Source: Nocardia transvalensis
Lineage (GTDB): Bacteria; Actinomycetota; Actinomycetes; Mycobacteriales; Mycobacteriaceae
Assembly (NCBI RefSeq): GCF_015477765.1
Contig: NZ_JADLQQ010000001.1
Location: 124,001 to 188,000, forward strand
Direction of reading: 5' to 3'
Length of the DNA stretch: 64,000 bases
The position numbers and the translations under genes were made by a program. This document shows, in pieces, positions 18,743 to 27,900 of the stretch (the first letter of the stretch is position 1; the number at the start of each line of letters is the position of its first letter). Below the pieces are notes generated by a model. That model was given only the letters and a program-made list of their open reading frames with translations, was not told the origin of the DNA and searched no databases.

Positions 18743-20222
18743 GCCACACCTCCTCGCTCGGTGCCGTCCACGAATGTGAGCCCCCGAGTACGGTCACTTC
18801 GCCGGGCACCGAACCCGGAGCGGTGAACGCTCCGACGATGCCGGCAGCGACCGGCCCAATCGGGTTGCTCAACGCACGCCCGCCGGGGGTATTGGTCAGT
18901 TCGGTCCACAGCCGCGGTGGCCGGGCCACCACGACGCGCCACGGATGGTGCCGGGCCGCGTACTGGGCCAGGCCTTCCAGCGCGCCCTTGGCGGCGGCGT
19001 AGTGCGGCCACCAGCGCGGCGGATCGGTGACCGCCTCCGAGGAGACCAGCACCACCGTGGCGTCGGGCCGCAGCCGCTGAGCGCACACCGCCAGCGGCGA
19101 CAGCACCAGACGCGAACTGTCGGAAAGGAATTCGATACCCGCGTCCACCGCGTCGGGCGCCAGGGGCAGGGTCGGGATGGCCGGGGCCGCCGACACCACC
19201 ACACCGTCGAGCGGTTCCTCGGGCAGCGCGGCCGCCAGCGCCCGCGGGTTGGCGGCGTCGGCGATCACCGGATGCAGCCGCTCGCGCAGGTCCTGGGCCG
19301 CGTTCAGCAGTTCCTCGGGTTCGCGGGTGCAGCCCACGAAGACCCGCGCACCCTGGGCGGCCAGTCCCAGCGAGATCGCCGCACCCAGGCCACGGCTGCC
19401 GCCGACCACGAATATCGTCCGGTCGGCCAGGGCCTGCGACGGCGGCAGCACGCCCGCCAGCTCGTTCAGGTTGGGGCCCGGAACCGCTTCGCGGACAAGG
19501 CTTTCCACCGACACCTTGGCGGTCGCGCCGCAGGTGGTGGTGGCCCGCAGGGTGATCAGACCCGAACGCCGGTCGATATCGGGTGCCTCGGTGCGGAATT
19601 CGATGGCGCCGTGGCCCGCCCGCTCCAGCTCGACCGTGGCCGCCACCAGCAGCGCATCGCGCCCCGGGGTGTGCATCCCGGTCCAGTAGCTGACCCAGCC
19701 GAGCACGGTGGCGATATGGTCGGGCACGTGCCCGCCGATCACCCGCTCGACCAGATCCGCGATCACCCGGTACCCGACGGCGAACGCCCCTTCCTCGGGT
19801 CCGGGGGGATTCGCCGGATTGAGCCGGCGGGCGGTGCGGCGGTAGGGGAAGCTGGCGGCCTGTTCGTCGGATCCGGGCAGTTCCGGACCCAGCCCGCAGC
19901 GGATGCCGACCGCTTCGACACCGCCGAAGCTGACCCGCCCGCGCGCCTCCCCCTCGGAGACCGACCACTCGACCTCATAGCGGCGGCCCGGAATCGCGGG
20001 CTGGCGGAAGGTGACCCGGATCTGGCGCACCACGCGCGGATCGAGGGTCTCGAACAGCGCGCCCAGCGCCAGCGTCACGATCAGCGCGCCGTGCGCGATC
20101 GGCCGCCCGTAGGGTGAGCGGCGCGCGAAGTCGGCGTCGACGTGCAGCGGATTGCGGTCCCCGGTGGCCAGGGCGTAATCGGTCACGTCGGCGTCGGTGA
20201 GCCGGAATGCCCGGGTGGTCAT
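18705..20222 (-). CDS. MaoC-like dehydratase / SDR reductase fusion
   Basis: A 505-residue two-domain protein. The N-terminal 105 or so residues are a hot-dog MaoC-like hydratase: YALATGDRNPLHVDADFA followed by YGRPIAHGALIVTLAL contains the Asp...His dyad of R-specific enoyl hydratases. A middle hot-dog-like part follows. The C-terminal SDR has IFVVGGSRGLGAAISLG (cofactor loop), VVLVSSEAV (Ser) and HYAAAKGALEGLAQYAA (Tyr-x-x-x-Lys). Such a pairing can reduce a beta-keto group and dehydrate it on a carrier. Both PKS modules of the operon lack KR and DH domains, so a trans role is inferred. The start overlaps the ACP stop as ATGA. Confidence 0.8.
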   Translation of the reverse strand: MTTRAFRLTDADVTDYALATGDRNPLHVDADFARRSPYGRPIAHGALIVTLALGALFETLDPRVVRQIRVTFRQPAIPGRRYEVEWSVSEGEARGRVSFGGVEAVGIRCGLGPELPGSDEQAASFPYRRTARRLNPANPPGPEEGAFAVGYRVIADLVERVIGGHVPDHIATVLGWVSYWTGMHTPGRDALLVAATVELERAGHGAIEFRTEAPDIDRRSGLITLRATTTCGATAKVSVESLVREAVPGPNLNELAGVLPPSQALADRTIFVVGGSRGLGAAISLGLAAQGARVFVGCTREPEELLNAAQDLRERLHPVIADAANPRALAAALPEEPLDGVVVSAAPAIPTLPLAPDAVDAGIEFLSDSSRLVLSPLAVCAQRLRPDATVVLVSSEAVTDPPRWWPHYAAAKGALEGLAQYAARHHPWRVVVARPPRLWTELTNTPGGRALSNPIGPVAAGIVGAFTAPGSVPGEVTVLGGSHSWTAPSEEVWRAGNPRPEQVLR

Positions 20223-20470
20223 GGCGTGGTCGCCGTCTGTGCGTCGACGACCGCCGCGGCGATGTCGGCCAGCGACACCTCCGAGGTCAGCAGCCGCTCG
20301 GGCAGTTCGATGTCGAAGGCGCGTTCGACGGCGTAGACCAGCCGGACCTGGGCCAGCGAATCCCAGACCTCCATATCGCTACGGGCGGTGTCGAGGCCGT
20401 GCACCGCCGGTTCGCCCACCACGGAGGCGAACACGTCGAGCAGTTCCTGTGTGATCTGATCAGTGGCCAT
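20219..20470 (-). CDS. Discrete acyl carrier protein
   Basis: An 83-residue carrier protein. The phosphopantetheine site is Ser in EVWDSLAQVRLVYAVE (about residue 37), in the D-S-L context, with helix I before it and a helix III-containing C-terminus (LPERLLTSEVSLADIAAAV). It is sandwiched by overlapping genes: the FkbH-like gene ends 11 bp inside it, and the MaoC-SDR start overlaps its stop. FkbH-type proteins load glyceryl units from 1,3-bisphosphoglycerate onto discrete ACPs of this kind, so this is the likely glyceryl acceptor. It may also take acyl-adenylate from the fatty-acyl-AMP ligase. Confidence 0.88.
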   Translation of the reverse strand: MATDQITQELLDVFASVVGEPAVHGLDTARSDMEVWDSLAQVRLVYAVERAFDIELPERLLTSEVSLADIAAAVVDAQTATTP

Positions 20471-22235
20471 GTTGGAGCTGGGCCTCTCTGATATGGGGGC
20501 TGCGTGGCAGGGCCCCGGCGGTCAGGTCGTAACCGAATACCGAGCCGCCCTGCTCGGTTTCGGAGTCGGTGACGAATCCGCGGGCGGAATACACCTCGCG
20601 GACCAGTCCGTTGCGCGGTGTCGGCAGGTAGCGGCCGAGCAGCCGCGAGCAGCCGCGGGCCAGCGCCCACTCCGACACCGCGGCCAGCAGGCTGTCCTCG
20701 GCGCCGCGGCCGATGACGCGGCAGCTCAGCAGCAGGGTGTCGATCTCGGCGACCCCGCCGCGGTCCTCGGCCAGCAGCACGCCCACGATGCCGTGATCGG
20801 CGAAGCGGTCGCGCAACCGCAGGGTCGCGGCGAACCACTGCGGATCCTCCGACACCTTCAGCACCTGGGTCTGGGTGTGCCGGCGGGTGGTGAGGTTGAA
20901 CTGGTTGGTCTTGGCGATCAACTGCGCGGCCCGGTCGATGGTGGTGCTGTTGATCGGTTCGATCGTGGCCTCCATGTCCAGGCTGGCCAGGAATTCGTCC
21001 AGCGACCGGCCCTCGGCCAACTCCTCGGCGGCGGCCAGCGCCTGATAGGAGCGCTGCCGTGCGAAGTCCTCGTCCGACAGCGCGCCGGGATGCAGCCACG
21101 GCAGCGCCGCCAGGGCGGCGGGGTACTTCGCCGGAGACGACGGCAGGGTCAGCGTGCGCACCTCCGGATGCGCGGCCGCGACCTGGGCGCATTCGGCCCG
21201 GTTGTCGTCGACGAACACGAAGCTGTGCAGGCCGAGCCGGATCTTGTCCGAGATCTCTTGCAGCTGTTCGGATTTGGGACGCCAGTCGGCGACGATGTAG
21301 GTGAAGTCGTCGACCCCGAGCACCATTCCGGGCGCCTCGGCGATGGCCTTGACCGCCAGATCGCGATCGTTCTTACTGGCCACCGCCAGCAACACACCGC
21401 GCTCGGTGAGCGACTTCAGGTAGCGCTGGAATTCGGCGAACGCCTCGCCCTCGGGCCCGGTGCCGATGCGGATGCCGTCGATCCCGTCCTCGCCGAGGAT
21501 GCCGCCCCACAGGGTGCCGTCCAGGTCGACCACCACGCAGCGGGCCGACAGGCCGCGATCGGAGGCGACGGTGTCGGCGATCGCACTGGCCAGCCACGGC
21601 AGGCTGTCGGGAGCATAGGGCTGGCGCACCCGGAACCAGCTGCGGGGGTCCTCCCAGTTCCGCAGTCCGACCTGGGCGGCCAGCTGTTCCACGTCGACGA
21701 AACGCACTCGGCCCGCGGCCAATTCGGCCAGCTGCGCGTTCACCTCGCGCACCAGCGCCGACCGCGATTTCGCGGTGCGCCAGGCCACCGGGCCGTAGGT
21801 GTCCACGGCGGGCGGGGCGAAGCCGAGCTGGACGGCGCGCACGCCCAGCCGCGCGGCGGCGTCCCAGAGCCCGACCCAGCGGCGCACCGTCTCCTCGACG
21901 GTGTCGAACACGTCGTGGTGGGTGCCCGCGAGTACGACATAGTCGCCCTCGCGCAGCGGGGTCTGCGGATCGAACAGGATCTGTTCGAGCTGGCCGAAGG
22001 GGAAGCGCAGCAGTTCCGGGGCCAGGCCCGCACGGGCGCCGGCCAGCGGCAGCAATTCGGCGAGGAAATCGGTGGTGTAGGTGGACAGCAGGGCGATCCG
22101 CACCGGAACCCTACGGGTATCGATGATTCCGGCCTGCTTCTGATCCTCCGTTTCCCGCGCATGCGTGGCGGCCCGCCGAGCCCATTCGGCGTAGCCGTCG
22201 GCGGGCGAGAGCTCCACCGCGAGCTGTCTGTGCAC
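20460..22235 (-). CDS. FkbH-like HAD-IIIC protein (glyceryl-ACP formation)
   Basis: A 591-residue FkbH-family protein. The N-terminal region (about 50-250) is SGNH-like, with RIALLSTYTTDFLAELL. The HAD core has CVVVDLDGTLWGGILGEDG, whose D-x-D is the phosphoryl acceptor, then VASKNDRD and FVFVDDNRAE. The C-terminal GNAT-like part is GIVGVLLAED through LLGRYLPTPRN. FkbH proteins dephosphorylate 1,3-bisphosphoglycerate and tether D-glycerate to a carrier protein. The GTG at 22235 is chosen because AGGGAG is 8 nt upstream and it follows the BtrH-like stop by 2 bp. The methoxymalonyl-pathway dehydrogenases are absent, so intact glyceryl is the likely unit. Confidence 0.85.
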   Translation of the reverse strand: MHRQLAVELSPADGYAEWARRAATHARETEDQKQAGIIDTRRVPVRIALLSTYTTDFLAELLPLAGARAGLAPELLRFPFGQLEQILFDPQTPLREGDYVVLAGTHHDVFDTVEETVRRWVGLWDAAARLGVRAVQLGFAPPAVDTYGPVAWRTAKSRSALVREVNAQLAELAAGRVRFVDVEQLAAQVGLRNWEDPRSWFRVRQPYAPDSLPWLASAIADTVASDRGLSARCVVVDLDGTLWGGILGEDGIDGIRIGTGPEGEAFAEFQRYLKSLTERGVLLAVASKNDRDLAVKAIAEAPGMVLGVDDFTYIVADWRPKSEQLQEISDKIRLGLHSFVFVDDNRAECAQVAAAHPEVRTLTLPSSPAKYPAALAALPWLHPGALSDEDFARQRSYQALAAAEELAEGRSLDEFLASLDMEATIEPINSTTIDRAAQLIAKTNQFNLTTRRHTQTQVLKVSEDPQWFAATLRLRDRFADHGIVGVLLAEDRGGVAEIDTLLLSCRVIGRGAEDSLLAAVSEWALARGCSRLLGRYLPTPRNGLVREVYSARGFVTDSETEQGGSVFGYDLTAGALPRSPHIREAQLQHGH

Positions 22236-22237
22236 GA

Positions 22238-23221
22238 TCAATCTCCCTTCGCACGTGCCGCGTAGGCCAGGTGCTTGCCTTCGAAATCGGCCAGCTCGGT
22301 CAAGGTTTCGGCGATCAGCCCGGTGTTGACGGTGCCGCCGTTGGCGGCGCGCAGGCGGGCGTGCAGCAGCAGCGGCGGCAGGGCACGCCAGCGCGCGACG
22401 GCCCGCTCCCAGTGCACGAGACCGGCGTCGTCGAGCAGCTCCCGGTCCTGCTGGGCCGCCCACAGCAGCGTCTCGCGCTGGCGCAGCGCCTGCCACAGGT
22501 CGTCGATCTGCTCGAAATCGGCTGCGGTACGGGCGAATCGGTAACGTGCCGCAAGGGCCAGCAGGGCGTCGGAACCGCTCAGGCGCCCCGACGAGGGCAG
22601 CGGGGTGGGCTCATGAGTGTTGTCGTTGCCCGGCCCCGGCGTGCTTTCCGCCGGGGCCAGCCAGCGGTAGGTGCTGTCGGCGGCGATATCGGCCGTACCG
22701 GCCATCGCCTCCTCGCGCAGCGTCGACACCGGGTGGTGCTTGCCCAGGCCCACTGCCCACGAGCGCAACGCCGACGGATCGGGAACGGGGACCCGGCTCC
22801 CGGACTGCGGTCCGAGGTCGGTGGCGAAATCCAGCGGATCCTCGATCAGCCAGCCGTCACCGGCGTCGACGATGGCCAGCCAGTGCGTGCCGTGCAGCTG
22901 TTTGTAGGCGCGCTGCCAGGGCAGGTTGAAGTAGTCGGCGAGCAGCACCACCACGCCGTGGCGTGAAATCTGTTCCGACAGGGCCGCATACGCGGTATCC
23001 CAGTCGTCGCTGCCGGTGATCCGCAGCCCGAGGGCGGGCAGCGGCGCGGTGGCGTGGTGTTCGAAACGCAGGTGATCTCCGGCCGGGGCGACGGCCAGGA
23101 ACGGTCCCTCGCTGAGCAGCGCACGCCACCAGTCGGCCTCGCCACGCGCCTCGAGCGCGGTGGCCAGGGCCGCGGTGAAGCAGCTCAGCTTGTCGCCGTG
23201 GTCCAGCAGTGTCGTCGTCAT
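22238..23221 (-). CDS. BtrH-like protein, putative carrier-protein acyltransferase
   Basis: A 327-residue protein that resembles the BtrH N-terminal-domain family. BtrH moves an acyl group from an ACP to the amine of an aminoglycoside and has a papain-like arrangement. The possible residues are Cys in KLSCFTAALATAL (about residue 14), His in GTHWLAIVDAG (about 115) and Asp in WLIEDPLDF. The C-terminal half is helical and unassigned. Its ATG overlaps the fatty-acyl-AMP ligase stop, and it runs into FkbH. The neighbours (ACP, FkbH, acyl-AMP ligase) support acyl transfer from a carrier. A cysteine peptidase or a non-catalytic role remains possible. Confidence 0.5.
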   Translation of the reverse strand: MTTTLLDHGDKLSCFTAALATALEARGEADWWRALLSEGPFLAVAPAGDHLRFEHHATAPLPALGLRITGSDDWDTAYAALSEQISRHGVVVLLADYFNLPWQRAYKQLHGTHWLAIVDAGDGWLIEDPLDFATDLGPQSGSRVPVPDPSALRSWAVGLGKHHPVSTLREEAMAGTADIAADSTYRWLAPAESTPGPGNDNTHEPTPLPSSGRLSGSDALLALAARYRFARTAADFEQIDDLWQALRQRETLLWAAQQDRELLDDAGLVHWERAVARWRALPPLLLHARLRAANGGTVNTGLIAETLTELADFEGKHLAYAARAKGD

Positions 23222-24999
23222 CGCGCCCTCAGCACTCGCAGGGTTCCGTCGAGATAGGCCTTGCGCGAGGCCGAGCGCTGGATCTTGCCGCTCGAGGTGC
23301 GCGGAATGGCACCGGGAGCGACCAGCGCGACTTCGTGCACGCCGACCTCGTGGGTCTCGAAAATGGCCTGCCGCACCGCATTCCGCAGTTCGGTGGCGGT
23401 CGCGACGCCCTCGGGCTTACCGAGGTTGAGCCGGGCCTCCACCAGCACCACGATCTTCTCCTTGTCGTTGTCGTCGATGGAGAAGATCGAGCAGCGGCCG
23501 GGCAGGACCAGCGGATGGGCGTGTTCGGCGGTCGCTTCCAGATCCGGCGGATAGAAGTTGCGGCCGTCGACGATGATCAGATCCTTCAGGCGGCTGGTCA
23601 GATACAGCTCACCGTCGTGCAGGAAGCCGACATCGCCGGTGCGCATGTAGTGGACGCCGTCGGGTTCGGCCAGTTCGCCGCGGAAGGTGGCCTCGGTCTC
23701 CTCCGGCCGGTTGAAGTAGCCGGCGGCGATGGCCGGGCCGGTGGTCCACACCTCGCCGAGGCGGTCCTCGGGCAGCCGCTCGCGGGTCTCGGGATCGACG
23801 ATGAGGATCTCGGTGCCCGGCACGGCCGATCCCGCGCCGACGATCTCGGCGCCGTCGGAATCGGTCGGCACCACAACGCCTTTCGCCAGCTCTTCGCGGT
23901 CCACGCTGACGATCTGGATGCCGCCGCCGGTGCGCCAGGGCGCGGAGACGATCAGCGTCGCCTCGGCCAGGCCGAAGCCCGCGCACAAGGTCTTGTCGCT
24001 CAGGCCCTGCGGAGCGAACAGCTCGTTGAATTTGCGCACGGTGCTCACCCGGACCGGTTCGGCACCGGCCAGGCCGTAGCGCCAGCGGCTCAGGTCCAGT
24101 TCGGCGCGCCGATCGGCGTCGATGCGCTGGGTGCACAGCTCGTAGCCGAGGTTCGGCGAGGCCGAGAAGGTCTGCTGCGGCAGGTCGCTGATGGCCTGCA
24201 GCCAGCGCTCGGGCCGCCGCAGGAACGCCGAGGCCGACAGCTGCACCACGTGGTGGCCGTGCAGGACCGGCAAGACGACACCGACCATCAGGCCCATGTC
24301 GTGGAACAGCGGCAGCCAGCTGACGAAGGCGATGTCGTCGCCCTCGATATCCAGGCCGACCCGCGCGTACACGTCGTAGATCTGGGTGGCGTTGGCCAGC
24401 AGCCCGCGGTGCGGCACCATCACCCCGGCGGGGGTGCGGGTGGAGCCGGAGGTGTACTGCAGCAACGCGATCTGCTCGGCGTCGATGTCCGGGTATTCCC
24501 ACTTGTCGGCGAGTGCCTCGTCCACCTCACCCGTGGTCAGGATCAACCGGGTGGTGTCGGTGGGCGAGTTGTCCAGCCAGTCGGTGACCCTGGACAATTC
24601 GCCGTCCGTGGTGATCAGGCAGGCCGGGTCGGCGTCGGTGCACACCGCGTCCAGGCGCCCGTTGGCGTTGTGCATGCTCGGCGGATACAGCGGCACCGCA
24701 ACGATTCCGGCGTACAGGCAGCCGAAGAACGCCTTCACGTAGTCCAGTCCGGGCGGCAGCAGCAGCACCGCACGCTCTCCCGGCGACGCGATCTGCAGCA
24801 GGCTCACCGCGAATGCCCGTGCGTACCGGTCGATCTCGGCGTAGGTGATGACCTCCTTGACGCCGTGCGCGTCCTGCGGATCCGGATAGTTGAGGAAGGC
24901 GTAGGCCACCGCATCGGGCCGGATCTCACTCTGCGCCTGCAGCGCACGCACCATGGTGTCGTAGCGCAGCTCGGGCGCGGTCGGAATGGTGGCGGTCAT
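23218..24999 (-). CDS. Fatty-acyl-AMP ligase (FAAL)
   Basis: A 593-residue ANL-superfamily enzyme of the FAAL type, which adenylates fatty acids and hands them to carrier proteins without CoA. The A3 motif is LLQYTSGSTRTPAGVMV, the form typical of FAALs. SWLPLFHDMGLMVG and GYFNRPEETEATF are further FAAL blocks. The hinge region is YLTSRLKDLIIVDGRNFYPP, and the catalytic Lys of the C-terminal domain is in RTSSGKIQRSASR. AGGAGG precedes ATG 24999, which overlaps the NRPS stop as ATGA. It should supply the lipid starter of the pathway, but the carrier it loads is unclear because the loading ACP at the start of the PKS is broken. Confidence 0.9.
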   Translation of the reverse strand: MTATIPTAPELRYDTMVRALQAQSEIRPDAVAYAFLNYPDPQDAHGVKEVITYAEIDRYARAFAVSLLQIASPGERAVLLLPPGLDYVKAFFGCLYAGIVAVPLYPPSMHNANGRLDAVCTDADPACLITTDGELSRVTDWLDNSPTDTTRLILTTGEVDEALADKWEYPDIDAEQIALLQYTSGSTRTPAGVMVPHRGLLANATQIYDVYARVGLDIEGDDIAFVSWLPLFHDMGLMVGVVLPVLHGHHVVQLSASAFLRRPERWLQAISDLPQQTFSASPNLGYELCTQRIDADRRAELDLSRWRYGLAGAEPVRVSTVRKFNELFAPQGLSDKTLCAGFGLAEATLIVSAPWRTGGGIQIVSVDREELAKGVVVPTDSDGAEIVGAGSAVPGTEILIVDPETRERLPEDRLGEVWTTGPAIAAGYFNRPEETEATFRGELAEPDGVHYMRTGDVGFLHDGELYLTSRLKDLIIVDGRNFYPPDLEATAEHAHPLVLPGRCSIFSIDDNDKEKIVVLVEARLNLGKPEGVATATELRNAVRQAIFETHEVGVHEVALVAPGAIPRTSSGKIQRSASRKAYLDGTLRVLRAR

Positions 25000-27900
25000 A
25001 CTTCGACCTCCTGTCGGGACGGCGGCGCCAGAAAACCGATCTTGTGGAAGTAGGTCAGGTAGCGGAGGAACAGCTCGCGCGACACCGGCGGGCACGCCAC
25101 ACCGGACCGGCCGATCTGCTCGTCGACGTCGAAGCGCAGCGCCGGGCTCAGGCCCTCACCGGTACCGAGCAGGCTCAGCACGCGGTAGGACGCCGAATCC
25201 GGCCCGGCCGCGGCCGCATGGGCCTCGACCGCGTCGCGCCAGGCCATGGGGTCGATCAGGCGCACCGGCCAGCCCGCCTCCCGAATCCAGGTGACGGCGT
25301 TGGCGAAGGCGGCCGGCGCGGGGTTGCGCAGGTGGTAGATGTGCGTGCCCGGTTCGCTGCGGCGCGCCAGTTCCACCATCGCACCCGCGGCGAAGTCGGC
25401 CGGTGCCAGATCCACGGCGAACTCCACATCCGGTGCCAGCCCGACCTCCTGGCTGGCCTTGACCAGCAACCAGAAGAAGTCGCTGGTCTGGCAGGCGCCG
25501 GTGGTGCTGTCACCCGCGATGCGGCCGAGGCGGTAGACGCCGACCGGCAGGCCGCGCTCACCCGCCTCGCACACCAGGCGTTCGGCCACCCACTTGGTCT
25601 GCAGGTAGCCCAGCCGCAGCTGGGACGGGTCCCGCGGCGGGGCCGGGGTGTGCACGCGGCCGTCCTCGCCATCCCCGGGTCCGAGCACGTACAGCGAGGA
25701 CACGAAGTGCAGCGGCGTCCCGGCGGTGCGGGCCAGCTCGATGAGCTGGTCGGTGCCGGTCACGTTGGCCGCCTCCAGCAGCCGGTACGGCAGGGCGAAA
25801 TTGACCTGCGCACCGTTGTGGTAGATGGCGTCGACGCTGCGGCCCAGCAGCAGGAATTCCTTCTCGCTCAGGCCCAGGCGCTCCGCGCCCAGGTCGCCGA
25901 GCACCGGGATCACCCGGTCGAAGTGCTCGCGCGGCAGCTCGTAGCTGTCGAAGGTGCGGGCCAACCGGTTCAGCGCCTCGGCCCTGCTGTCGGCACGCAC
26001 CAGGCAGTGCACCTGGAAGTCGGTGCGGGACAGCAACTCCCGCAGCAGGAATGCACCCACGAAGCCGGTGGCACCGGTGAGCAGCACCGCGCCCGTCGCC
26101 GCGTGCGGGGTGATCGACCACGGACCCGCGGGCCAGTCGGCGACGATCGCGCGCACCTCGGCCTCGTAGTCGATGGCCTCCTCGACCGCGGCATCGCCGG
26201 ACAGCAGCGCGGCCACCCCGGCGACCGTCGGGCGGGCGAACAGCGAGCCGAGCGGGATGTCCTCGCCGAAGGTCTCCTTCAGCCGCAGCATCAGCTGCGC
26301 CGCCAGCAGCGAGTGGCCGCCCAGATCGAAGAAGTTGTCCTCGCGGCCCACCTTCGGCACGCCCAGCACCTGGGCGAAGACCGCGGCGATGCGCTGTTCG
26401 AGGGTGGTGCGCGGCGGCTCGTAGGCCACCGGATTGCGGCGCAGCACCGGCGCGGGCAGGGCCTTGCGATCCAGTTTTCCGTTGGTGGTCAACGGGAATC
26501 GCTCCAGCACCACCACACCGGCGGGCACCATGTGCGCGGGCAGTCGGCGCGACAGATGTGCCCGCACCGCGACGGCCAGATCGTCATGGGCCTTGACCCG
26601 CAAGGGGTCCGAGGCCAGCGCGGTGTCGCGCCACTTGTCGCCGCGGGCCGGAGCCTGCGCCAGGCCGACGTCCCAGCGGGTGGCGATCACGTCGAAGCGG
26701 CCGTCCGCACGGCGCAGGGCCTCGATGCGGTAGGACACCTGATCGGTGAGCGCCAGATATGCCTCGGGGTTGATGCCACCGGCATCGGCGAGCTTGCCGC
26801 GCAATTCCGCCGCACCGGCTCGTCCGCGGCCCAGTTCGGCGGCCACGGCCAGCGGACCGGCGACGCGGCCGTCCAGCACGTCCGGGATGACGACCGCTTC
26901 GGGTCCCTCTCGCTCCAGCAGGTCCGCCAGGGCGGCGGGGCTGGTGCCGGGGTCGAGCACCCGAGCCAGCGCGGGTCGGTCCGCGGTCCCCGAATACAGC
27001 ACGGCGTCGTAGCGGAACCGCGACATCTCGTTGAGGTGCTCGCCGCGGCGCAGCCGAATGCGGACACCGCTCAGCTTTGGGTTCTCGGCGGCGAACTCGC
27101 TGAAATACCGTGGCGACAGCAGCAATTCGGCGTCGCGGTCGCAGGCGGCGCGGACCGCCGCGGCCAGTTCGGACGCGCCCGCATTCGGGGCGGCGGCCAT
27201 CTCGACGGTGGTGTGGAACGCCTCGAGCAGGCCGAGGTCGCGGACGTCACCGACGAACAGCACGCCGCCGGGGGCGAGCAGTTCCGCGGCCTGTTCCAGC
27301 ACCCGGGTCAGGTACTCCGCGCTCGGGAAGTACTGCACGACCGAGTTGATCAGGATGACGTCGTAGGGACCGGTCAGCTCGTCGGGCAGTTCGTCGGCGG
27401 CGCCCTGGAACAGCCGCACATGCTCGAGATCGGCATCGGCCCCGACGATGTTGTCGCGCACGTGGCCGAGCGCGGTGGAGGACATGTCGGTGCCGTCGTA
27501 GATCTCGCAGCCGGGAGCCAGTCGCGACAGCAACAGACCTGTACCGCAACCGATTTCGAGCACGCGCCGGGGTGCGAGACCGCGCACGGCGGACACGGTG
27601 GACTCGACCCACTCCCGCATGTGCTCCTCGGGAATGGCGGCATTGGTGTAGGAGTCGTTCCAGCCGGTGATGTTGAAATCGGCGTCGACGTCGTCGCGGT
27701 GCTGGCCGTAGGTGCTGTCGAAGACGACCTCCCAGTCGGAGACCTGATCGGCCTCGGCGTCCTCGGCCTGCCGGTAGGCCTGCTCGCTCGGGGTGAGGTA
27801 GGCGACCAGGGCGACGGTGCCACCGGCGTCCTCGCGGGCCAGCACCACCGACTGCTCCACGCCCGGGTGAGCGTCGATGGCGGCCTCGATCTCGCCCAGT

